A DNA stretch of 64,000 nucleotides from Thalassotalea sediminis. GTDB lineage: Bacteria; Pseudomonadota; Gammaproteobacteria; Enterobacterales; Alteromonadaceae. Both the position numbers and the translations under genes were made by a program. Below, in pieces: positions 8,946 through 17,765 of this stretch. The stretch is from contig NZ_AP027361.1 in assembly GCF_030295915.1 (NCBI RefSeq), forward strand, positions 3,534,001 to 3,598,000, given 5' to 3'. Positions within the stretch are counted from its first letter, which is position 1; each line of letters begins with the position of its first letter. The notes under the pieces were generated by a model. The model was given only the letters and a program-made list of their open reading frames with translations, did not search any database and was not told the origin of the DNA.

Positions 8946-10388
8946 TTACTCCATTTGCTTACGTTCTTTCGCTAAAACATCAAGTGCATGCTGCTCATCT
9001 AGCTCAGATATTGGTGTTAATAAGCTACCGATAATACCTGCAATGGTACCAGCGGTAATCGCAGGTATTACCGGGTTACCCCAAAAACTTGTCCACTCTG
9101 GTGTTAAACTAATTGCCAGTGCGCTGCCTGTAGAACAAATTAATGTCAATATGGCGCCTTGCCAATTGTATCGCGGCCAGAATCTACCAAGTAATCCCGC
9201 CACACACATACCTGACATTAAAATCGCAATCATCTTAGTAATATATGAAATAATATCATCAGAGAGCAAAGCGAAGCCAAGCGCAATAGCAATGGTAAAA
9301 AAGAGACTAATGCGTGATAACCAAATCACTTTATCTGGTTTAGGCATTCTACCACTGATTAAACGATACAAATCACGCATTGCGACACTTACCGCTGCAA
9401 TTGCATCGGAACTTGCACTAGACAATGTTGCGGAAATACCAGCAATAATAATGAGTACCCCAAGTGCTAACGGCATAACATTTAACGCAATATGCGGAAA
9501 GGCGAACGACGCATTATCTAAATCTTGGTTAATTGCATATGCTGACATGCCAATGATTGCCGGAATAATTGAAAAGCCTAGATATAAAACCCCAGAATAG
9601 ATAAAAGAACGTCTGATTGAGCTTACACTTTTACCCGAATAAATACGTTGTCTAAATGAAGGTGTTGCTAATATGCCAACCAAGATAGCCAGACTTAATG
9701 ACATTGCATGAATAGCACCAATTTTGTCAATGGCAAACCAGGAGGTATTTTGCACAGGTTGGGCATCAATCATTGCTTGCCACCCTCCTACATAATCGAC
9801 AGAAAAATACGCCATCAATACAAAACCAACAAAGAGTATTAACGCTTGTATTGAGTCTGTCCAAACAACTGCTGTGTAGCCACCAATGATCACGTAAATC
9901 GCGAAACTAATGGCAATAATCATTTTAGCTATATCAATATCAAGCCCTGTTAACCAAGAAAGATACATACCACCACCGATGATATGCGCGCCCAGCCAAC
10001 CGATACTGGCAATATAGATAATCACTGCAAGTAAATTTTTAATGAGGGGGTGAGCGCCAACATAGAAGGCAATTTCTTCGCTCATGGTCATGAATTGGTA
10101 CTTACGTACAGGAGCAAATATCCATGCTAAGAGTAAAATACCCACAGCACCTCCTATACCATATAACATACCAGCCCAACCATTATGGTATGCAAAGCCT
10201 ACCGCCCCCATTGACGAGCCAGTACCCACCATAGTTGCAACTGTAGTACCTAGTGTTAGTAATAACGGCAAACTACGGCCACCAAGTAAAAAATCTTCAC
10301 CCGATTTTTGTCGACGTGAAACCCACCAACTTAAGCCAATCATTGCCAGTACATACAAGGCAAACGCGACGAAAAAAATACCTTCCAT
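8946..10388 (-). CDS. Sodium:solute symporter (SSS family)
   Basis: This inner-membrane transporter of about 480 residues has some 13 hydrophobic helices and the SSS hallmarks near its N-terminus (GLSWWVSRRQKSGEDFLLGGRSLP, seen as two adjoining motifs). I chose the ATG at 10388 because a GGGAG ribosome site sits about 8 bases before it; a longer GTG start at 10406 has no such site. SSS proteins couple uptake of sugars, sugar acids or amino acids to sodium. Lying between the RidA and kinase genes of an operon for amino-sugar-acid breakdown, it is best read as the uptake system for N-acetylglucosaminate, glucosaminate or a related compound. The transported solute has to be tested. Confidence 0.88.
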   Translation of the reverse strand: MEGIFFVAFALYVLAMIGLSWWVSRRQKSGEDFLLGGRSLPLLLTLGTTVATMVGTGSSMGAVGFAYHNGWAGMLYGIGGAVGILLLAWIFAPVRKYQFMTMSEEIAFYVGAHPLIKNLLAVIIYIASIGWLGAHIIGGGMYLSWLTGLDIDIAKMIIAISFAIYVIIGGYTAVVWTDSIQALILFVGFVLMAYFSVDYVGGWQAMIDAQPVQNTSWFAIDKIGAIHAMSLSLAILVGILATPSFRQRIYSGKSVSSIRRSFIYSGVLYLGFSIIPAIIGMSAYAINQDLDNASFAFPHIALNVMPLALGVLIIIAGISATLSSASSDAIAAVSVAMRDLYRLISGRMPKPDKVIWLSRISLFFTIAIALGFALLSDDIISYITKMIAILMSGMCVAGLLGRFWPRYNWQGAILTLICSTGSALAISLTPEWTSFWGNPVIPAITAGTIAGIIGSLLTPISELDEQHALDVLAKERKQME

Positions 10389-10410
10389 TAGCTCACTCCC
10401 TTTCACCTAT

Positions 10411-10800
10411 CTAAGGTGCTTTGTAGCACGTAACGTCAACTTCTACTTTTACGTCAACCACAAGATCGGCAACCGCACAAATACGTGCCGGCGGATGCTC
10501 GCCAAAATACTCTTTAAATACTTTATTAAAAGACTGAAAATAACGAGCATCCGTTAAAATAACCTTAACATGCACGACATCGGCTAAACCGTAACCGGCA
10601 TCAGTCATAATTTTGATACAGTTATCAATGGCTAATCGTGATTGTTCGACAACACCGCCTTCAACAACTTCACCATCTGTCATTGGCGTCTGACCCGACA
10701 CATACAACCAGCCACCGGCTTCTACCGCACTTGAAAACGGTAGATGTTGTCCACCTGTACCTACACCACCATCAGCACCAAAACGTGTAATCGTCATCAT
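10411..10800 (-). CDS. RidA/YjgF/UK114 family imine deaminase
   Basis: This small cytoplasmic protein (129 residues) has the RidA fold signatures: LYVSGQTPMTDGEV, the segment VVHVKVILTD, and the C-terminal PARICAVADL with the conserved arginine that holds the substrate carboxylate. RidA proteins hydrolyse reactive enamine/imine intermediates released by PLP-dependent dehydratases. This fits a partner role for the PLP enzyme encoded at 13121-14362, which would release an enamine from glucosaminate. The two adjacent ATG codons follow a GAGGAA ribosome site overlapping the end of the deacylase gene. This paralogue is distinct from the RidA-type protein in the kynurenine operon at 20.6 kb. Confidence 0.88.
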   Translation of the reverse strand: MMTITRFGADGGVGTGGQHLPFSSAVEAGGWLYVSGQTPMTDGEVVEGGVVEQSRLAIDNCIKIMTDAGYGLADVVHVKVILTDARYFQSFNKVFKEYFGEHPPARICAVADLVVDVKVEVDVTCYKAP

Positions 10801-12276
10801 TTATTCCTCATTGTTTATATGTTTTAAAAATTTTCCTGGGCGGATGGTATTCGAAGCTACCACCCCTGAATTTTCTTGATAAGTTAATTGGCCATTGACC
10901 CATAATTTTTTAATGCCAGAAGAAATAGCAAATGGCTGGGTGAAATCTGCGTTATCTAATACGCTATCAGGGTCAAACAAGACAAGGTCGGCAAAATAGC
11001 CTTCTTTAATGAGACCTCTGTCAACGAGCTTAAAGTTCTTCGCAGATTTACCTGTCATCTTATGTACCGCTTTCTCTAACGGAAACAGTGCATTGTCTCG
11101 GCTATATCTGCCAAGTACTCTTGGAAAAGCACCCCAAAGGCGGGGGTGAGGGTGAGGATCACAGGGTAACCCGTCAGAACCCACCATGCTTCTGTCGTAC
11201 TGTAAAAATGCCTTAACATCATTTTCGTTCATACCATGATAAACGGCACCTGCTGGCATTAAACGTTTAGCAGCATCCATTAAGCTTAACTGCCATTGTT
11301 TGGCAATTGCCGCTAACGTTTGACCTGCCATATCAGGTTCTGCATCCGACCAGGTAATAAATATTTCAAAATCATCAGTCACTTGATTAAGATCTAACGT
11401 ACTTGAGCTAGCGTGATAAGGGTAACAGTCACATGCAATAGGCTGATGCTTTGATGCTTGTTCGACATGATTAATAATTTCCGCTGATCTTCCCCAATTT
11501 TGCTTACCGGCACATTTCAAATGCGAAATAACCACAGGCGATTGTACTTTTTTGCCTAGTGTAAATGCTTCATCTAAGGCATCAATTATGCCGTCAAATT
11601 CTGTACGTAAATGTGTGGTGTATAGTGCACCAAATGCGTTTAGCGCTTGCGCTAACGCTTCAGTTTCTTTTGCTGTCGATGCTTTAGCATTTTTATAGGC
11701 TAAACCTGTACTCAGGCCCTTTGCTCCATTTTCAAGTGCTCCTTGGAGCAACACCTGCATTTGAGCAATTTCGTCATCGGTTGCCGCACGAGATAAGTCA
11801 TCCATAACTTGCGCTCTTAACGTTGTATGTCCGACTAATGCAACCACATTCACATTGGGTGGCTTAGACGCTAAATAATCTACATATTCTGACAAACAGC
11901 CAAAAGAAAACTCTTCTTGGTTACCCAGTAAATTAATAGGGTCCGGCGGTGCGACATCGAGTTTATAAGGGCTTGCACTTATACCACAATTACCGATCAC
12001 TACCGTCGACACGCCCTGACTCACTTTCGCCAACATATCGGGGTTACGTATGACTTCTAAATCATCATGCGTGTGAACATCAATAAAGCCTGGCGCTAAA
12101 ACGAGTCCCTGAGCATTAATTATTTGTTCAGCTTCGGCATCGAAATTACCTATAGCGGCTATTTTCTTATTAGCAATTGCTACATTTACCTGTTTAGCTT
12201 TTTCACCACTACCATCGATAACTAGTGCACCTTTAATGATCAAGTCGTACAAAACATTCATCCTTTTATTAATCAC
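10801..12276 (-). CDS. N-acyl-D-amino-acid deacylase family amidohydrolase (candidate GlcNAc-1-acid deacetylase)
   Basis: This is an approximately 490-residue metal-dependent amidohydrolase. The N-terminal metal motif is HTHDD (near residue 68) after a small beta domain, followed by VSTVVIGNCG and the C-terminal GSDGLPCDPHPHPR, as in D-aminoacylases. Known members remove acyl groups from N-acyl-D-amino acids. N-acetyl-D-glucosaminate is chemically an N-acetyl-D-amino acid, so in this operon it is likely to be the deacetylase that yields D-glucosaminate. The first possible start is a GTG overlapping the rpiR-type gene's stop; an ATG at 12261 gives a start more usual for the family, but neither has a well-spaced ribosome site. 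Family confident, substrate inferred. Confidence 0.85.
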   Translation of the reverse strand: MINKRMNVLYDLIIKGALVIDGSGEKAKQVNVAIANKKIAAIGNFDAEAEQIINAQGLVLAPGFIDVHTHDDLEVIRNPDMLAKVSQGVSTVVIGNCGISASPYKLDVAPPDPINLLGNQEEFSFGCLSEYVDYLASKPPNVNVVALVGHTTLRAQVMDDLSRAATDDEIAQMQVLLQGALENGAKGLSTGLAYKNAKASTAKETEALAQALNAFGALYTTHLRTEFDGIIDALDEAFTLGKKVQSPVVISHLKCAGKQNWGRSAEIINHVEQASKHQPIACDCYPYHASSSTLDLNQVTDDFEIFITWSDAEPDMAGQTLAAIAKQWQLSLMDAAKRLMPAGAVYHGMNENDVKAFLQYDRSMVGSDGLPCDPHPHPRLWGAFPRVLGRYSRDNALFPLEKAVHKMTGKSAKNFKLVDRGLIKEGYFADLVLFDPDSVLDNADFTQPFAISSGIKKLWVNGQLTYQENSGVVASNTIRPGKFLKHINNEE

Positions 12277-13120
12277 CTAATGGCGTTCTATCCGCACTTT
12301 GCCGATGTTCATCAAGCTGTAATTTAATACGTCTTAATTTTTCGCGTGATTTTCGTTGGTTTTTTATCGCTACTTCGCTCGCTAACATGTCAATTGCTGC
12401 CAGTAATACATAACGCGATGCACTTGGCATATAAATAAAGTCCATTTCTTGCGTTGTTATAGGAAGGTGCACATCAGCAATTGATGCAAGCTCTGCTTGC
12501 GGGCAAATTGCGATGATCTTTGCTCCGTAATCTTTAGCAATTTTTGCCGATTCAAATACATCCGGTGTTTTGCCGCTCAGCGATAAACAAATAACCACAT
12601 CATTAGTATCAATACTCGCCGCTGTCATACGCATTAGCATAGGATCGGAATAGGCGTTACTTTTGACATCAAGTCGAAATAAACGGTGCTGGCATTCTTG
12701 GGCAAATATTGTGCTACCACCACCAACGCCAAAAACGAGGCTATGATTTGCAGCGAGAATAAGTTCAGCTGCTTCAATGCATTTCTCTTTCGTGATCAAG
12801 CCATTATTTAACTGCAAAATATCTTGAATTGATTGAAAGACTTCTGGCATGTCTTGTAATTCAACGTGTTGCTCATTGTGAAACCGCTCACCTACGGCCG
12901 CCGCTTGCGCGAGTTGCAACTTTAAGTCTCTTACATTTTGACAATCTAATGTTTTAGCTAAGCGCGTAATACTGGCATGGCTTACGCCAGCTTGTTCCGC
13001 TATCTGATGAATCCCACAACGACTGGCGAAATTCACGTCCTTTCGAATTAAATCGGCTACTTTTTGCTCTGCAGGGCGCATGTGGTCATAGCGCTGAGCA
13101 ATACGGGTTAATATATCCAT
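12269..13120 (-). CDS. RpiR/MurR-family transcriptional regulator
   Basis: This 283-residue regulator has an N-terminal RpiR-type helix-turn-helix (residues 1-77, with IAEQAGVSHASITRLAKTL) and a C-terminal SIS sugar-phosphate-binding domain (about 120-260, including VFGVGGGST and CLSLSGKTPDV). Proteins of this class sense phosphorylated sugars such as KDPG or GlcNAc-6-P. It is the second gene of the operon and its start directly follows the previous stop (TAAATG), so it is probably autoregulated. A palindrome just upstream of the first gene (14389-14405) is a candidate operator. The effector is unknown; the phosphorylated KDG produced by the operon's kinase is a reasonable guess. Confidence 0.88.
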   Translation of the reverse strand: MDILTRIAQRYDHMRPAEQKVADLIRKDVNFASRCGIHQIAEQAGVSHASITRLAKTLDCQNVRDLKLQLAQAAAVGERFHNEQHVELQDMPEVFQSIQDILQLNNGLITKEKCIEAAELILAANHSLVFGVGGGSTIFAQECQHRLFRLDVKSNAYSDPMLMRMTAASIDTNDVVICLSLSGKTPDVFESAKIAKDYGAKIIAICPQAELASIADVHLPITTQEMDFIYMPSASRYVLLAAIDMLASEVAIKNQRKSREKLRRIKLQLDEHRQSADRTPLGD

Positions 13121-14362
13121 TTAAAAGTACGTCTTTACTTGCTTAGTGATCACATGTTCATCATTAACAATGCCAATAAATCGCCATTTATCAAACGTTA
13201 AACAAGGATGAGACGTTGAGAAACACATAAGATCACCGGGTTTTAAGTCAGCATCAGTTTCAACTTCTAGCATTAAATGTTGATCCATAATTTTGACGGC
13301 GCGCCAATTGCTCGGCGTAGCAACAGGCTTTTCATTACCTGGACGATAATGCAAAACAGGTGTCGGTAAACCTGCATCAAACGCAGCATCTCTTTTTCCT
13401 AGCCCGACAATAACAAGGCCTGGTTCAGGGGTAGCATATACGTATGCCCAAACTAATAAGCTAGAAATTAAATCTCCGCCAATATCACACGCAATTTGAC
13501 TTCGCTGCATGATCGTTTGTTGGGCGTCTTGATAAATCCCAGTATCGTGAATTAAGTAGCAACCGGGCCTAATTATCGGCGTGTAATGAAAAACCTCGTC
13601 ATGGGTTAACTCTTTAGCGACAACGTCATACCATGCAGAGCCAGCCCCCGTAATGATAATTTCTTTTTTAGCAAAATAGCCCTGTTGATAAAGCGTTGTG
13701 AATAACTGTTTAATGGCACGGATAAACTGAATAATGTCAGCTTCGGCATTATCGCCATGAATGACACCTTCGTAAAAACTAATCCCTGATAAACGTAAAG
13801 CTGACTGTTCAGCAATGGCATTCACCAGTGGCGTTATATTATCAAGATCTCGCCACCCACATCGTCCACCTGTTACCCCTATTTCAATCAACACATTCAA
13901 GGTAGCCTGATGTGTTTCAAAAAATTGCCCTAGATAACGTACGTTTTCGATAGACTCAACAAAACAATAAAATTCTACGTCTGGATCGTTTAAAATATGA
14001 ACGAGTTGTTGGCAATTAAACTTACCAATCAATTGATTTGCCAGAATAAAGCGTTTAATGCCTTGTTTGTAAGCACTAACAACTTGAGGAATAGTAGCAA
14101 GACTAATGCCCCAACAACCTTGCGATAATTGCTGCGAAAAAAGTTCTGGCGCCATCGTTGTTTTGCCGTGTGGCGCTAACTTCACTCCAGCCTGCTCACT
14201 AAATCGTTGCATCCAACGCGCATTGCTTTGCAAAGAACGCTCTTCTAACACAGCAACCGGTAAACTAACGTCTTCTTGCAAGATATTCCAACCGGATTTT
14301 TCAAGAATAGATGAATCTCCAAATCCTTTATTTACTTGCAATATTCTTTCATTGTCTACCAT
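13121..14362 (-). CDS. PLP enzyme of the D-threonine aldolase / D-serine dehydratase-like fold (candidate D-glucosaminate dehydratase)
   Basis: This 413-residue fold-type III PLP enzyme has an alanine-racemase-like N-terminal barrel with the Schiff-base lysine at K67 (APHGKTTMAP). The C-terminal domain has the conserved His and Cys in SHPCLTFDKW that bind a metal in D-threonine aldolases and D-serine dehydratases. The bacterial D-glucosaminate dehydratase, as I recall it, belongs to this family and converts D-glucosaminate to 2-keto-3-deoxygluconate and ammonia. The neighbouring KDG-like kinase, D-aminoacylase-like deacetylase and RidA fit that reaction. D-serine or D-threonine dehydratase or aldolase is the alternative. 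First gene of the operon, with a good AAGG ribosome site. Family sure, substrate inferred. Confidence 0.82.
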   Translation of the reverse strand: MVDNERILQVNKGFGDSSILEKSGWNILQEDVSLPVAVLEERSLQSNARWMQRFSEQAGVKLAPHGKTTMAPELFSQQLSQGCWGISLATIPQVVSAYKQGIKRFILANQLIGKFNCQQLVHILNDPDVEFYCFVESIENVRYLGQFFETHQATLNVLIEIGVTGGRCGWRDLDNITPLVNAIAEQSALRLSGISFYEGVIHGDNAEADIIQFIRAIKQLFTTLYQQGYFAKKEIIITGAGSAWYDVVAKELTHDEVFHYTPIIRPGCYLIHDTGIYQDAQQTIMQRSQIACDIGGDLISSLLVWAYVYATPEPGLVIVGLGKRDAAFDAGLPTPVLHYRPGNEKPVATPSNWRAVKIMDQHLMLEVETDADLKPGDLMCFSTSHPCLTFDKWRFIGIVNDEHVITKQVKTYF

Positions 14363-14388
14363 GTTTTTACCTTGCTACAGAAGCCAAA

Positions 14389-14405
14389 ATGTTAATATAT
14401 AACAT
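14389..14405. promoter_or_regulatory. Palindrome upstream of the sugar-acid operon, candidate RpiR operator
   Basis: The palindrome ATGTTA-ATATA-TAACAT lies 27 bases upstream of the first gene of the minus-strand operon. The TGTTA/TAACA half-sites resemble the TGTA-rich palindromes bound by other RpiR-family regulators, and the operon encodes one. The site is AT-rich, so chance is possible. Confidence 0.35.
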
Positions 14406-14413
14406 CAATATAT

Positions 14414-14436
14414 CAAAAAAATAGTTACTTAGTAAC
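14414..14436 (-). terminator. Weak hairpin with T-run after the LysR gene
   Basis: A 5-base stem with a 3-base loop (GTTAC/GTAAC, 14424-14436) is followed on the minus strand, after a two-base gap, by seven Ts (14414-14420). It lies 27 bases past the LysR stop. The stem is short and AT-rich, so termination would be weak. Confidence 0.3.
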
Positions 14437-14462
14437 ATTTTTATGTAAAAAAAAGCTCACCG

Positions 14463-15410
14463 TTATTTATGTTGTTGGCACAGCAACAAAAATAACTGTT
14501 CTGCCGGTTCAATGATATATTCATGTTTACGATAAACCAAATGCCAATAAACAGGTAAACCGTCAGGTCCTAGCTGACAAGTTGCTAAAGAACTATCAGG
14601 CAAGTAACGGCTTAACTGACGTTTAGAAAAGATAGAGACACCAACATTGGCCTGAACTAATGCTAAAATCGCGTCATTAAAACCTACTTGCAATACTTTA
14701 CTTGGAATAACACCTGCAGGTTTAAAAAATAGTTCATATTCTCGTTCAGTTTCGACAACGGTAGAGTTTGTCACGTATGTTTGGTCGGTAAAATCTTCAG
14801 GGCTTAAGAAAGCTTGCCTAGATTTTTCATGCTTTATCGACAAACATGCAACAAGCTCGTCTTGGGTGATCAACTTCGAGACATATTGTTCTGCATCAAC
14901 CTCTAGTGAGTCCTTACTACTGGATAAAATCGCTAAATCTACGTCATGATTATATAAGGCTTGTAAAGGTTTAACTGGCTGCTGTGAGGTAATTTCTAGT
15001 TCGATTTGCGGATAAACTAAGGCGAATCCTTTCAACACCTCAGGTAACCAAGCAAAACTTGCATAATGAGGCATACTCATTCGTAGTACTTGCTCAACGC
15101 CATGGGTCAATCGAGAAATATCATGCTCAGCGCGCGCTAATTCTTGTAATATTTTCTTTGCTGACACCAAAAGGCGCTTACCTGCGTTTGACATATAAAT
15201 GCGCCGGCCACGTCGATAAAATAGCTGTGTGTTTAATCGCTTTTCTGCTTCTCTAATACGGTTTGTTAAAGCAGGCTGTGTAATAAACAATGCTTGTGCA
15301 GCCTCTTTAACCGTTTCACACGTTTCGAGCTGACAGATCATTTTTAAATGACTTATGGTTAACTGGCTTTTACTAATATCCACACGCAAACAATAGATAA
15401 ATTTTATCAA
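14463..15410 (-). CDS. LysR-family transcriptional regulator
   Basis: This regulator of about 315 residues has a winged helix-turn-helix near its N-terminus (about residues 20-79, with AAQALFITQPALTNRIREAE and LFYRRGRR) and a two-lobed LysR effector domain. The N-terminal 15 residues are longer than usual and a later start is possible. It sits downstream of the seven-gene kynurenine operon in the same orientation and just upstream of the sugar-acid operon, so either could be its target. The kynurenine operon has no other regulator nearby. An AT-rich inverted repeat lies directly upstream of it (15424-15504). Family certain, target and ligand unknown. Confidence 0.88.
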   Translation of the reverse strand: MIKFIYCLRVDISKSQLTISHLKMICQLETCETVKEAAQALFITQPALTNRIREAEKRLNTQLFYRRGRRIYMSNAGKRLLVSAKKILQELARAEHDISRLTHGVEQVLRMSMPHYASFAWLPEVLKGFALVYPQIELEITSQQPVKPLQALYNHDVDLAILSSSKDSLEVDAEQYVSKLITQDELVACLSIKHEKSRQAFLSPEDFTDQTYVTNSTVVETEREYELFFKPAGVIPSKVLQVGFNDAILALVQANVGVSIFSKRQLSRYLPDSSLATCQLGPDGLPVYWHLVYRKHEYIIEPAEQLFLLLCQQHK

Positions 15411-15423
15411 TATTTGATGCTAT

Positions 15424-15509
15424 AACGATAATAAATATTTAACAATATTTAATCTTATACCAATTCGATTAAATCTCGCTAAGTGACCAATATTTATTAT
15501 CGTTGGTAT
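15424..15509. repeat. Nested inverted repeats between the dioxygenase and LysR genes
   Basis: A perfect 16-base inverted repeat (15424-15439 and 15489-15504) encloses 49 bases. A second pair, ATACCAA at 15457-15463 and TTGGTAT at 15503-15509, overlaps it and just reaches the dioxygenase stop. The element fills nearly the whole spacer. It could be a dispersed palindromic repeat of the genome, an mRNA-end hairpin of the kynurenine operon, or a LysR operator region. Confidence 0.6.
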
Positions 15510-16381
15510 TACAGATGAGTACGCAAGGCAAACAATTCAGGAAAGAAACTAATATCCAATGCTTTTTTCAAAAAACTTACACCGGATGATCCACCTGTAC
15601 CCATTTTATGGCCAATAATACGTTGTACCGTATACATATGCTTGAATCGCCATTGCTGAAATGCATCCTCAATATCAATCAGTTTTTCAGCAAGCTCATA
15701 GAGCTCAAAGTATTCATCAGCATTACGATATACCGTTAACCAAGCCTTCAAAACCGAGTCGTTCTGTTGATAAGGTTTTGAAAAATCCCGTTCCAGTACA
15801 TGTTTATCAATGCTGAGACCATTTTTAGCTAATACTTTTAGTACTTCATCATACAAACTAGGCGCATGAAGCACGCTTTCTAGTGAATGATATATGTCAG
15901 GGTTATTTTTATGTACCGCTAATAACCCTTCATTTTTATTACCCAACAAAAACTCTAGTTTACGATAGCCGTATGATTGAAAACCTGATGAATGGCCAAG
16001 CGCATCACGAAATTTAAGATAATCAACAGGCGTTAACGTTGAAAGAATATGCCAAGACTGCGTCAGTTGATTAAATATTTGCTTCACACGTGAAATCACT
16101 TTAAAGGCATGGCCAAAATCGGCATCATGAATATTATCTATTGCGGCGGTTAGTTCATGACCGGCAAGCTTTAACCACAATTCACTACTTTGATGAATAG
16201 TAATGAATAGCATTTCATCATGCTGTTTAGATACTGGTTTTTGCGCACTTAATATTTGTGCTAGGCATAAGTAGTCGCCATAAGACATGTCGTTATCAAA
16301 GTCGGTATGAATACCATCCTCCATCTCACGGTAATTGCTGGGTTGCTCATCTGACTTAGAGCTATGAAATGGACAACTCAT
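15509..16381 (-). CDS. kynA: Tryptophan 2,3-dioxygenase
   Basis: This approximately 290-residue heme enzyme opens the indole ring of L-tryptophan to give N-formyl-L-kynurenine. Visible family features are the MSYGDYLCLAQIL segment, the heme-pocket stretch FITIHQSSELWLKL, FQSYGYRKLEFLLGNK, and the C-terminal GTGGSSGVSFLKKAL that closes over the substrate. The ATG at 16381 is preceded by GGAG at a spacing of about 8 bases, the site being inside the last codons of the monooxygenase gene; this start is preferred to a longer one 13 codons upstream. It is the last gene of the operon even though it catalyses the first step. Its stop borders the inverted repeat element. Confidence 0.96.
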   Translation of the reverse strand: MSCPFHSSKSDEQPSNYREMEDGIHTDFDNDMSYGDYLCLAQILSAQKPVSKQHDEMLFITIHQSSELWLKLAGHELTAAIDNIHDADFGHAFKVISRVKQIFNQLTQSWHILSTLTPVDYLKFRDALGHSSGFQSYGYRKLEFLLGNKNEGLLAVHKNNPDIYHSLESVLHAPSLYDEVLKVLAKNGLSIDKHVLERDFSKPYQQNDSVLKAWLTVYRNADEYFELYELAEKLIDIEDAFQQWRFKHMYTVQRIIGHKMGTGGSSGVSFLKKALDISFFPELFALRTHL

Positions 16382-16382
16382 A

Positions 16383-17765
16383 TTATGTCTCCTGCTTAAT
16401 CGCGGGTAATCGTTCAACACTCATTTGGTGCATCATGTTAAGCACATCGTCATCTTGCCAACGTTGCGCGATATTAGGCACTTTCATTATCTCATCCATG
16501 ATCTCTGTTTGAATATCTCCAACCTTGAGTGCTGTTTTATAAGGAATATGAGGTGAAAATGTCACCATAGAATACAAAGGAATCCATAATGCAGGGTAAC
16601 GTTGATGAAACAATGCCTCTATTTTTTTACGTAATAAAAAGCGTTCATCACCTGCTAAATCACTCATTTCTACAAAGTTACGCTGTGCCAATTCGATAAT
16701 TGCATCGCCATTTTCTTTACGCTCTTGTTGATAAGCACTCAGGGTGCTCTGCCAGTCACCGTTAAAATCATCCAGTAATTCACAAAGTATACGGCAATCT
16801 TCAAACCCACAATTCATGCCTTGCCCGTAATAAGGCACCATCGCATGAGCAGCATCACCAATCAGCGCAACTTGATTATTCACTAACCATGGATAAATGT
16901 GTACTAAGCATAAGGGTGCAGGCGATTTTGCCATAAACTCATCAACAGGGCTTTGCAAAAATGGCAGCGCATCAGCGAAATTTTCATGGAAAAAATCACG
17001 TACGCGACTCGCATCATTTAACGCAGAAAAAGAGACCTCTCCTTCATGGTCCATAAATAAGGTACAAGTAAAAGAACCGTCAGGATTAGGCAATGCGATC
17101 AACATAAAGTCTTTTCGTGGCCAAATATGCAATGCGTTTTTTTCCATCACGTGCTCGCCGTTTTGCCCTGCAGGTATTGTCAACTCAATGTAGCTTTGCG
17201 GCATATAATCGAGACTATAACTAATACGTTGTTTTGGCAGCTCTTGCATTAAACGCCTTACTTTTGAAAAAGCCCCATCTGCACCAAAAAACAAATCAGT
17301 TTGGTGTAACTTTTGCTGTTGATGCTCATCTATGTACATCGCCGTATTCGACTCAAAATCATGCTGCATCAAGCGGTGGGAAAAATGTAAATGAACACCT
17401 TCTTCTTGCTCAGCTAATGATATCAACTGTTCATTAATACCTGATCGCGAAACGGACCATATTGCTTGTTTGTCTTTACCATAAGGCTGTTTTGTTAAGT
17501 TTCCCGCTTTATCGTGCATGACACGACAGTACATGGGGATGGCGCTTTTTTTTATTTCTTCACCTATGCCTACTGCATTAAGTGCCAACCAACCACGATC
17601 AGAAAGTGCCAAATTAATCGACTTCCCTTGATAAATATTGGTTTTTCTCGAGTCTGGGCGAGACTCAAACAGATCTATCGCATAACCTCGCTTAGCTAAC
17701 ATCAACGCAAGCAATGCTCCAACTGGACCTGCTCCGTTAATCGCAATATCAGCTTTAGTATTCAC
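16383..17765 (-). CDS. kmo: Kynurenine 3-monooxygenase (FAD)
   Basis: This 460-residue flavoprotein hydroxylases L-kynurenine to 3-hydroxykynurenine with NADPH and oxygen. The FAD-binding Rossmann motif is at the N-terminus ([10 protein letters not shown], from residue 11), followed by the KMO-specific [11 protein letters not shown]. The second FAD motif is [19 protein letters not shown], and the C-terminal region is hydrophobic as in membrane-associated KMO enzymes. Its start overlaps the kynureninase end by 11 bases, and its last codons carry the ribosome site of the dioxygenase gene, so the three are translationally linked. The length equals that of bacterial KMO. Confidence 0.95.
   Translation of the reverse strand: MNTKADIAINGAGPVGALLALMLAKRGYAIDLFESRPDSRKTNIYQGKSINLALSDRGWLALNAVGIGEEIKKSAIPMYCRVMHDKAGNLTKQPYGKDKQAIWSVSRSGINEQLISLAEQEEGVHLHFSHRLMQHDFESNTAMYIDEHQQQKLHQTDLFFGADGAFSKVRRLMQELPKQRISYSLDYMPQSYIELTIPAGQNGEHVMEKNALHIWPRKDFMLIALPNPDGSFTCTLFMDHEGEVSFSALNDASRVRDFFHENFADALPFLQSPVDEFMAKSPAPLCLVHIYPWLVNNQVALIGDAAHAMVPYYGQGMNCGFEDCRILCELLDDFNGDWQSTLSAYQQERKENGDAIIELAQRNFVEMSDLAGDERFLLRKKIEALFHQRYPALWIPLYSMVTFSPHIPYKTALKVGDIQTEIMDEIMKVPNIAQRWQDDDVLNMMHQMSVERLPAIKQET

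Noticed and set aside
8911..9600. 229-codon open frame antisense to the symporter gene
   Set aside because: Long shadow frame in a hydrophobic gene; codons mirror the symporter and no protein family is recognisable.
10084..10557. Antisense frame over the symporter start and RidA gene
   Set aside because: It spans two confident genes on the other strand and has no domain.
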